This document shows, piece after piece, positions 15,514 through 20,577 of a DNA stretch of 20,577 nt (position 1 is its first letter; each line of letters begins with the position of its first letter). Below the pieces are notes generated by a model. That model was not told where the DNA came from and searched no databases. It was given only the letters and a program-made list of their open reading frames with translations. A program made the position numbers and the translations under genes. Origin of the DNA: a virus; the IMG/VR virus record IMGVR_UViG_3300042868_005223, positions 1 through 20,577 of that record; one strand, given 5' to 3'.

Positions 15514-16143
15514 TTACTGGAGCCTGCCTATTATTTTTAATAGGCTTTCCTTAATGTATTGCTGTGCCTTTTTGTCGCCTTGTACTTCCTGTGCTGTTAA
15601 AAATGCCTTGTAACCACCCCTGGAATTCATCAAATGCTCATATATAGGCGTTGGATATGCGCCCGGGGCCGACGGTTGTGCTACCACATCTACTGTGATA
15701 ATTTCAAATTCTGATACTTCACCGGATCCGTCATCTTTGACGTTTCCGGATCCGCGACTACTGACACCTAGTTTTACACCGCTTTCTAACATAGTTTTAA
15801 CTAGTTGTCCCATTGGCGTTGGTAAAACTTTCATCTTACCGTAGCCATTAGGACCTTCCATCCACATTTCTGTAATCATGTGGCTAACGCGGTCTAGATT
15901 AATTTTTAGGTCATCAGGATGATCCACTTCCCCGAGAACTGAGTAACCACCAGTGATCTGATCATTGAGCGTTTTGACAGCCCTGCTAATCTCGCTCACA
16001 GGATACACTCGCTGATTTTGATTAGTGATTCCACCTTGGATGAAAATGCCTTTCATGTAAAGGTTCTTTCCATCCGTGCCCTCGCTTTCAACCACCATAC
16101 GTGCTTGGTCAAAACTTAGGTTTTCTCGAAGATATAGGCTCAT
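15514..16143 (-). CDS. gp21: Prohead core protease, T4 gp21 family (peptidase S77)
   Basis: A serine protease that matures the prohead by cutting core proteins and gp23 at L/I-x-E sites. It has 209 residues, about the usual family size. The start of the fold is visible at GIFIQGGITNQNQRVYP (32-48). The likely catalytic His75 is in LGEVDHPD, and the likely nucleophile Ser128 or Ser129 is in LGVSSRGSG, followed by FEIITVDVVAQPSAPGA (147-162), a block typical of phage prohead proteases. GAGGATC precedes the ATG. It lies 14 bases after the acidic core gene and 16 before gp22. The identification is strong; the exact catalytic Ser is assigned from motif position. Confidence 0.95.
   Translation of the reverse strand: MSLYLRENLSFDQARMVVESEGTDGKNLYMKGIFIQGGITNQNQRVYPVSEISRAVKTLNDQITGGYSVLGEVDHPDDLKINLDRVSHMITEMWMEGPNGYGKMKVLPTPMGQLVKTMLESGVKLGVSSRGSGNVKDDGSGEVSEFEIITVDVVAQPSAPGAYPTPIYEHLMNSRGGYKAFLTAQEVQGDKKAQQYIKESLLKIIGRLQ
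15526..15545 (-). other. Perfect 8-bp hairpin at 3' end of gp21 gene
   Basis: GCCTATTA and TAATAGGC flank a four-base A/T loop inside the last codons of the protease gene, just before the gp22 ribosome-binding site. No T-run follows on the minus strand, so it is not a typical terminator. It may mark an mRNA processing or stability point between protease and scaffold; this is inference. Chance occurrence in AT-rich sequence is possible. Confidence 0.4.
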
Positions 16144-16157
16144 CTATAGATCCTCTA

Positions 16158-16991
16158 TTACTTGCCTACAATGCTCTTGGTATTGACGCCATTGTCGCCG
16201 CTACCTTTCTTTTCAGCGCCATGACCCTTTGTTGGGTGCATTTTTGTCGCTGTTTTTGAACCTGGAACATTAACATTTCCAGTATTCAAATCCTTTGTTG
16301 CTGGATTAGCCAATCCGCCTTGTGTACCGCCTTTGTTGCTTTCGCCACCTTTTGCGATATTAGCAGTTGTTCCAGTATTACCTAGTGGATTCTTACCTGC
16401 TACTGTGGATTTGTTACCAACACCGTTGTCACCCATTTTTGCTGGTGCAACTTTTTCTACGTATTCACGCATACTTTCTTTAGCAAATGGATTCTCTTCG
16501 TCGTCGCTTTCTTCGTCGTCGCCTTCTTCCTCTTCACCATCATCTTCAGCACCTTCTTCATCATCCATGCTGTCCATGTCGTCAGAGTTTCCACCCATCT
16601 TTGCTTCAAATTCTGCTCTTAGTTCGTCTAGTGCATCCTTGATGTCCATTACGTCATCTTTAGTTGCTGGAGCGTCACCTTCTTCGTCGCCCATAGACAT
16701 TTCATCGTCCATGCCGCCGTCCATGCCGCCATCTGTAACAGCATCAATCATTGAATCGGCTTGATCTCCACCTACTGCTTCTAGATCAAAGTTTTCTTCG
16801 ACGTCTTCTTCTACATCTTCTTCTACGTCGTCTTCTGTTGTTTCATCTACTTGAAAGTCATCGTCAAGTAGGTTTTCGTAAATTTCGCGAGATTTTGCCA
16901 CTACTAAATCGTGGAAAACTTCCTCGGCTTTTGATTGTTCACCGTTAATTAGGTGTTCGAGCATCTGCTCGAAACGTGTGCGATCAGTCAT
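16158..16991 (-). CDS. Acidic prohead core protein, gp68-like
   Basis: Residues 1-45 (RTRFEQMLEHLINGEQSKAE, then FHDLVVAKSREIYENL) are a short helical head like those of core proteins in T4-like marine phages. Residues about 45-165 are extremely acidic (runs such as EEEEGDDEESDDEE and repeated EEDVEEDVEE). Residues about 166-277 are Gly/Asn/Lys-rich and disordered, with a motif seen twice (GDNGVGNKSTVAGK and GDNGVNTKSIVGK). It sits between the portal region and gp21, where T4 has gp67/gp68, but at 277 residues it is about twice the T4 gp68 length. A strong AGGAGG precedes the ATG, and a late-promoter-like box lies about 40 bases upstream. Role inferred: part of the core that fills the prohead. 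Homology to gp68 rests on position and composition. Confidence 0.75.
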   Translation of the reverse strand: MTDRTRFEQMLEHLINGEQSKAEEVFHDLVVAKSREIYENLLDDDFQVDETTEDDVEEDVEEDVEENFDLEAVGGDQADSMIDAVTDGGMDGGMDDEMSMGDEEGDAPATKDDVMDIKDALDELRAEFEAKMGGNSDDMDSMDDEEGAEDDGEEEEGDDEESDDEENPFAKESMREYVEKVAPAKMGDNGVGNKSTVAGKNPLGNTGTTANIAKGGESNKGGTQGGLANPATKDLNTGNVNVPGSKTATKMHPTKGHGAEKKGSGDNGVNTKSIVGK

Positions 16992-17027
16992 GTTAATCCT
17001 CCTGTGTAAGTTGCAAGGCTGTCGATG

Positions 17028-17035
17028 TATTTAAT
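17028..17035 (-). promoter_or_regulatory. Late promoter-like box before core-protease-scaffold-capsid genes (ATTAAATA, then CAT)
   Basis: The minus strand reads ATTAAATACATCG, 6 of 8 to TATAAATA and sharing TAAATACAT with the box at 12861. With T4 spacing, initiation would be near 17022, giving a 30-base leader with AGGAGG ahead of the ATG at 16991. It lies in an 83-base gap after a weak terminator-like element and would head the transcript ending at the gp23 terminator. Confidence 0.45.
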
Positions 17036-17045
17036 TCTCACTGAC

Positions 17046-17065
17046 AAAAACCGGTAGATATCGGT
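17046..17065 (-). terminator. Weak terminator-like hairpin after the Rossmann-type gene
   Basis: On the minus strand ACCG-ATATCTAC-CGGT is followed directly by a T-run (the last T of the stem plus four more). The stem is only four solid base pairs, so termination would be partial at best. Its position between a stop codon and a promoter-like box makes a transcription-unit boundary plausible. Confidence 0.3.
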
Positions 17066-17074
17066 GTAAAATCG

Positions 17075-17659
17075 TCAATTTAAATAATTTATTTGTTTAA
17101 CAAATGCGTTATAGTCAATATTGGTTAGATTACCTGTTTTAAAGTTAGGATCAAATGTGTCTGCAGATCCTACTCTAAAATATTTTGTACCAGCAAATTC
17201 TTTTAATACTGCTTCTGTTTGTCTAAGCCAGTTACCGTAAAACGTTGCTGGCTCATGTGTTTTTTTATAGTTAGGTGTGCCTGAGTAGATGTTGTTAACT
17301 TTTTTATTTCCTTCTAAACCTTGATAGTCAAAGCCTAGAATGTATATTTCATCGTAGCCATGTGTACTGGCTAACCATAGTGCTGTAGGTCCTGAACTCC
17401 ATCCTTTACTGGGTTGAAACACATTCAATTTGGGAGTATTTTTAAATCTATTATTGAAATTAGTGTATACTTGTACCGTGTCCAGCACATTGTTTTCCAC
17501 TAATTCTAGAACCATTTTTACATCCACTGCTATTAAATGATCGGGCAAAAAGTCTCTGTACAGTGCATTACATCCGTAAACTGTACCATATTCTTTTAAC
17601 TTTTCACAATTGATTGTTAGGCGACTGCGTCCGTTGCCCAGTACAAAAGCACGTTTCAT
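17075..17659 (-). CDS. Rossmann-type glycosyltransferase / MptE-DUF115-like protein (194 residues)
   Basis: The sequence starts with a nucleotide-binding type strand-loop (FVLGNGRSR, residues 5-13), then YGCNALYRDFLPDHLIAVD (28-46), GWSSGPTALWLA (86-97) and EIYILGFDYQG (104-114). This order (GNG.S/R, GCN.LY, D..x.D, SSG..A..LA, IYILGFD) is shared by GT42 sialyltransferases of the Cst type and the MptE/DUF115 families, so a sugar-nucleotide or related transferase fold is likely. The substrate cannot be read. At 194 residues it is shorter than typical GT42 enzymes. The ATG has no Shine-Dalgarno sequence: it is 7 bases after the upstream stop in a pure A/T stretch, unlike most neighbours. Its place inside the head cassette, between the gp67-position gene and the core protein, is unusual for T4. 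A structural role for a dead enzyme is possible. Confidence 0.7.
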   Translation of the reverse strand: MKRAFVLGNGRSRLTINCEKLKEYGTVYGCNALYRDFLPDHLIAVDVKMVLELVENNVLDTVQVYTNFNNRFKNTPKLNVFQPSKGWSSGPTALWLASTHGYDEIYILGFDYQGLEGNKKVNNIYSGTPNYKKTHEPATFYGNWLRQTEAVLKEFAGTKYFRVGSADTFDPNFKTGNLTNIDYNAFVKQINYLN

Positions 17660-17666
17660 TTAAAAT

Positions 17667-17906
17667 TTAAATTGCTTCTGCTGGAGGTGCCGCATACATA
17701 CGGGCTATAAAGTCCATTTCTGCCTGCGTTTCTTTGATATGTAGATCTGATGCTCTTCTTAGTTCATTGATTTGACCTAAGGACAATCGTGTTTTCCTTG
17801 TATCTTGACTATCTAATACATCAGTGTCGCGATAAGTCATGAAACGATCATCCTGCTCGGGTTCGGCAGTTTCGCGATTAAAATAAAACAGTTCTCGTAA
17901 AATCAT
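17667..17906 (-). CDS. Small protein in the gp67 position (79 residues)
   Basis: This gene follows the portal by 8 bases, and its size matches T4 gp67 (80 residues), the small prohead core protein encoded directly after gene 20. Sequence similarity to gp67 is not evident to me. The N-terminal third is acidic (RETAEPEQDDRF). The C-terminal half is helical (LSLGQINELRRASDLHIKET, then QAEMDFIARMYAAPPAEAI). No Shine-Dalgarno sequence precedes the ATG at 17906; a CATAAATA box lies just ahead of it. An internal ATG at codon 23 (17840) has AGGA ten bases upstream and would give 57 residues. Core-protein role is inferred from position and length only. Confidence 0.65.
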   Translation of the reverse strand: MILRELFYFNRETAEPEQDDRFMTYRDTDVLDSQDTRKTRLSLGQINELRRASDLHIKETQAEMDFIARMYAAPPAEAI

Positions 17907-17911
17907 ATCAA

Positions 17912-17919
17912 TATTTATG
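17912..17919 (-). promoter_or_regulatory. Late promoter-like box overlapping portal stop codon (CATAAATA)
   Basis: The minus strand reads CATAAATATTGAT, 7 of 8 to TATAAATA, with the TAA stop of the portal gene inside the box. If used with T4 spacing, the first transcribed base would be 17906, the A of the next ATG. It lacks the CA after the box that the three other candidates share and partly encodes protein, so chance is possible. Confidence 0.3.
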
Positions 17920-19603
17920 CTTGTGCAGTAGGATCAGGAGTGGCGCCGTCTTCCGCTGGAGGTGCCATGTCTGCTGGCGCTTCTTCTGTGCCTGCGGCCG
18001 CACCAGCATCTTGATCTATACTTGTTGGGCTAACACCTGCTGTACGAAGTTCTCCAGCAGAGTCTGCTGTAGGTGTACCTTCACCGTTTTCTTCTTTCCA
18101 CATTTTTTCGTTTTCCATTAGGTCTTCGTCAGTCATGCCTAAGAAACGTTTTAGTGCAAATCGTTTGCTGACAAACGGCAGTGCTGCCATTTGTGTAAAT
18201 GTACTGATACGTTGATTATCTAATTCTGCTTGACGATATGCGGCAAAGTTTTGTGGACTTTGGAACATCAAATCAAACAAACTGAAGTCAATGTTTACAC
18301 CTTTGTTGTGCAAATACAGTTTAAATTCTGTATTGAATGTTTCCATCATAGCACCCTGCAAGCGTTCGCAGTACTTATTGAATCTTAATTCTTGAATAAA
18401 TGCAGTGCCTACGCGGCCATCATTGTACTGTGCTTGGCTGTCATCCGCACCAGTAGGTAGATATGAACTTGGAATACGCAAGGCACGCATTAACTTGTTG
18501 GTAAAATAACGCAAGTCGTCAATTTCACCTAAATTTGTACCGCCTGGTAATGTATCAACTTTACTGCCACGACCTTCTGCTGTCTGTGGAAAGAAGTAAT
18601 CTTCGTTGATACTCAATGGATTGTAACTGCTGTCAATGGCACTACCACCGCCAGTGCTACTAGGAATACGTCTTTGATGTATTTCGTTTTTGACACGCTC
18701 AACAAAACTCATGGCCAAGTGACTTGGCATGTTACCTACATCAATGTAGAAAATTCTACGCTCTGGAGCACGTTGGATACGATAGATAATAATAGCATCT
18801 TCAAGCAATTCTTTTTGCTTGTAGACTTTAAATACTGATTCAAGTAGACTATTACCAAATGGGTAGTTGTTGTCTAGTCCTTCTGATAAAGAAATATGTA
18901 CAACGTGTTTGGCATCAATGGCATATTCGTTTTGACTTGTGCTGAAACGTGAACCACTTTGTTGCGGGTATGCACCAGTCATACCTCTTGCGCCACTGCC
19001 ACCTTGTACATAGGCAGCGCCGCCAGGTTGTTGATTTTGATTGTTAGGACTAATCTGTGTTACAACAAGATCTTGAAAGTTTACGTTGATGTCGCGCACA
19101 ACATATTGTTCAGGTTTTTTACCTTCGCTTTCATTGACAATAATTTTAACAACTTTGCTGGGATCAACATAAAACCATTTCTGTGTTTCAGGATCTCGGA
19201 TAAAAAATCCGTCGCCGTATTTGAACAAATTACGTGCAATACGAAACATTCTGTTGTTTAGTTGCTGTAGTTTAGTCCACTGTTGCAAGTACTCTTTGAG
19301 AATTTTGATTTCTGAATTAGTAGGACGACCTTTGAACTTTAATGTAAAAGGTGTACCGTTTTCTTTGTTCTTTTGTGTGGTAAATTCTGCAAGAATGTCC
19401 AAGGCAGCATTGACTTCACTGTCCCAGTCCATGGTATCATACTGCATGTAACGCTCAACACGATTGGGACTACCAGTGTATACATCAGGAAGATAACTGC
19501 TGTAGTTTGTTTTTGCAGGACCTGCACGGCCACCAACACCCGAAATTGGGCTTACATTGCTTGATTGTGTGTTAACTGGGGAAAAGTATTTTTTCCAACT
19601 CAT
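17915..19603 (-). CDS. gp20: Portal vertex protein, T4 gp20 family
   Basis: The protein forms the dodecameric ring at the DNA-packaging vertex and joins head to neck. Its 562 residues are slightly more than T4 gp20 (524). The strongest marks are EDAIIIYRIQRAPERRIFYI (268-287) continuing into DVGNMP, and EGRGSKVDTLPGGTNLGEID (343-362) followed by YFTNKLMRALRIPSSYLP, both near-identical in layout to T4 gp20. The N-terminal part carries YMQYDTMDWDSEVNAALDIL (52-71), another family block. Residues about 184-225 are a Gln/Gly/Ser-rich, probably flexible insertion, and residues 515-562 an acidic Ala/Pro-rich tail. GAGGAT precedes the ATG at 19603. It lies 26 bases after the partial gene on its right and heads the recognisable head cassette. 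Confidence 0.97.
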   Translation of the reverse strand: MSWKKYFSPVNTQSSNVSPISGVGGRAGPAKTNYSSYLPDVYTGSPNRVERYMQYDTMDWDSEVNAALDILAEFTTQKNKENGTPFTLKFKGRPTNSEIKILKEYLQQWTKLQQLNNRMFRIARNLFKYGDGFFIRDPETQKWFYVDPSKVVKIIVNESEGKKPEQYVVRDINVNFQDLVVTQISPNNQNQQPGGAAYVQGGSGARGMTGAYPQQSGSRFSTSQNEYAIDAKHVVHISLSEGLDNNYPFGNSLLESVFKVYKQKELLEDAIIIYRIQRAPERRIFYIDVGNMPSHLAMSFVERVKNEIHQRRIPSSTGGGSAIDSSYNPLSINEDYFFPQTAEGRGSKVDTLPGGTNLGEIDDLRYFTNKLMRALRIPSSYLPTGADDSQAQYNDGRVGTAFIQELRFNKYCERLQGAMMETFNTEFKLYLHNKGVNIDFSLFDLMFQSPQNFAAYRQAELDNQRISTFTQMAALPFVSKRFALKRFLGMTDEDLMENEKMWKEENGEGTPTADSAGELRTAGVSPTSIDQDAGAAAGTEEAPADMAPPAEDGATPDPTAQA

Positions 19604-19629
19604 TCAGAATCCTCGATTGTGTTCACAAA

Positions 19630-20577
19630 TTATGTTATTGATTTGCCTCGGAGTTTTCTAGTATTAGAATCTGTCTCTTTGGTGTTTGTCAATATTCCAT
19701 TGGCAGCAGTATTTAACCTATCTAACTTGTCACCGATGCTTTCTAGAGCCGCTCTTTCAGTTGTACGATCCAATTCTTCGAATCGTTTCTTAAAAAGACT
19801 AAATCCTTCGTTAAATATTTTAAATTCGCCACTTAATGAATTGATGCCTTTGGTTATTTTACTCAATCCTGTTTCATCTAAATTTTTAAAAGAAGTAGTT
19901 AATGCATTAACTTCTCCTCTTAGTAATCTCATCTTTCCAGTACTAATTTCAATGTTCTTATTGGCAGTTTCTGGTATTATTAATTTGTTATAGTCTAACT
20001 TGTCCAGGGCCAAAGTCAATTCTTTTATCTGTACTATTGATGCGGCTCGCATCTTCATAGCCTCTTTGGAAGTTGCATCTTCTGGTAGATATGGAAGTGC
20101 AGTGTCAGGAGCAGGTGCCGAAGCAGGTGCCGCAGCCTGGCCAGGAGTTTTTTTGGCATATGCGGCTGGATCTTTGTTGTATTCAGCAAGATCGGGTTTA
20201 TCCCAAGGTCTACCAGTGGATGGATTTATTTCCATACCTTTGTAAGGACCTTCTTGCGGGAATGGATAGTCTTGACCAGCATTTCCTGACATGGTCAGTA
20301 AGGTTAAAGGAACAGATAATCTGGCGCCAGCGCCTAACACGTTTCTTGGATTTATTGGAAGTTTTCCACTTCTTCCGGGTGTCTTACCGCCGGGTTTGTT
20401 TCGGTCTGGGCCATCAGGTATATCAATATCTGGGCCGCCATTCATATTCCTCATAATAGCACGGGCCAAGGCCATTTGTACTATTGTCGATCCGAACAGT
20501 GCTAAAAATCCTGCACCTAATGCTGCATACGTCCACGGGCTGGTAAACATTTCAGATAATATTGCTTTGAATGCTGG
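19630..20577 (-). CDS. C-terminal part of an unidentified virion-associated protein (partial, at least 315 residues)
   Basis: The frame is open through the right edge: nine in-frame codons (PAFKAILSE) precede the first ATG at 20550, which has no Shine-Dalgarno sequence, so the true start is probably outside. Just after that ATG is a hydrophobic stretch (WTYAALGAGFLALFGSTIVQ) then ALARAIMRNMNGG. Next come a Pro/Gly/Asp-rich segment, a short hydrophobic patch (LSVPLTLLTMSG) and a Pro/Ala linker (PGQAAAPASAPAPDTALPYL). The last 140 residues are helical and polar (SIVQIKELTLALDKLDYNKL to LDRLNTAANGILTNTKETDS). This mix resembles the end of tape-measure or internal head/tail proteins, and ILTNTKETDSNTRKL is tape-measure-like, but I cannot identify it. 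T4 has the tube protein gp19 upstream of gp20, and this is not gp19. Confidence 0.75.
   Translation of the reverse strand, partial: PAFKAILSEMFTSPWTYAALGAGFLALFGSTIVQMALARAIMRNMNGGPDIDIPDGPDRNKPGGKTPGRSGKLPINPRNVLGAGARLSVPLTLLTMSGNAGQDYPFPQEGPYKGMEINPSTGRPWDKPDLAEYNKDPAAYAKKTPGQAAAPASAPAPDTALPYLPEDATSKEAMKMRAASIVQIKELTLALDKLDYNKLIIPETANKNIEISTGKMRLLRGEVNALTTSFKNLDETGLSKITKGINSLSGEFKIFNEGFSLFKKRFEELDRTTERAALESIGDKLDRLNTAANGILTNTKETDSNTRKLRGKSIT

Noticed and set aside
16333-16948. Ser- and Leu-rich plus-strand frames opposite the acidic core gene
   Set aside because: They are the reverse reading of Asp/Glu codon runs (GAT/GAA/GAC reversed gives Ser/Leu/Val) and have no start signals.
17667-17906. 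Firm naming of the 79-residue gene as T4 gp67
   Set aside because: Position and length agree, but I see no clear sequence motif of gp67, so it is described by position only.
1-20577. tRNA genes, insertion sequences, integrase or attachment sites
   Set aside because: No cloverleaf-like sequence, transposase or integrase frame, or flanking direct repeats were seen; the coding density leaves no room except gaps of 131 bases or less.

Overview
This window is the virion structural (late) region of a T4-like, contractile-tailed dsDNA phage. Every supported gene lies on the minus strand, so the region reads from the right edge to the left. The portal (gp20), prohead protease (gp21), scaffold (gp22) and major capsid protein (gp23) are recognisable and in T4 order. 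The AT-rich sequence, the short gp23, and the long run of small beta-rich virion proteins and repeat-built fibre-like proteins after the capsid cassette resemble marine or freshwater T4-like phages (cyanophage and pelagiphage type) more than enterobacterial T4. The host cannot be read from this window.

Layout in transcription order. (1) 20577-19630: C-terminal part of an unidentified virion protein with a hydrophobic stretch, a Pro/Ala linker and a helical tail; it could be a tape-measure or internal protein. (2) 19603-13209: head cassette of portal, a 79-residue gene in the gp67 position, a Rossmann-type glycosyltransferase/MptE-like gene, an acidic gp68-like core protein, gp21, gp22 and gp23, closed by a clear intrinsic terminator at 13188-13161. 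(3) 13160-12864: a small unidentified gene. (4) 12775-10361: four small or medium structural genes. (5) 10229-1521: a 404-residue fibre-like protein, two small proteins and a 2310-residue multidomain adhesin/fibre-like protein. (6) 1464-1: the first 488 residues of another large structural protein, built of 142-residue tandem repeats and running off the left edge.

How it works together: gp68-like protein, gp22 and gp21 would form and process the prohead core on which gp23 assembles around the gp20 portal. The genes left of the terminator appear to encode exterior or tail/fibre decorations. Several of them share three sequence modules (a 14-copy NFAGAATT/TTTVRNNL repeat, a YDLGS..W..LY motif and an IPVGTT..RP...IRYN...W motif), which suggests growth by duplication and exchange. 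Most genes are close together or overlap, with good Shine-Dalgarno sequences. Wider gaps at about 17.03, 12.86 and 10.33 kb each carry a T4-late-promoter-like TAAATACA box, and two of these are followed by hairpins in the presumed leader. No integrase, transposase, tRNA, CRISPR array or defence system is visible. There is no gene-free stretch above 131 bases.
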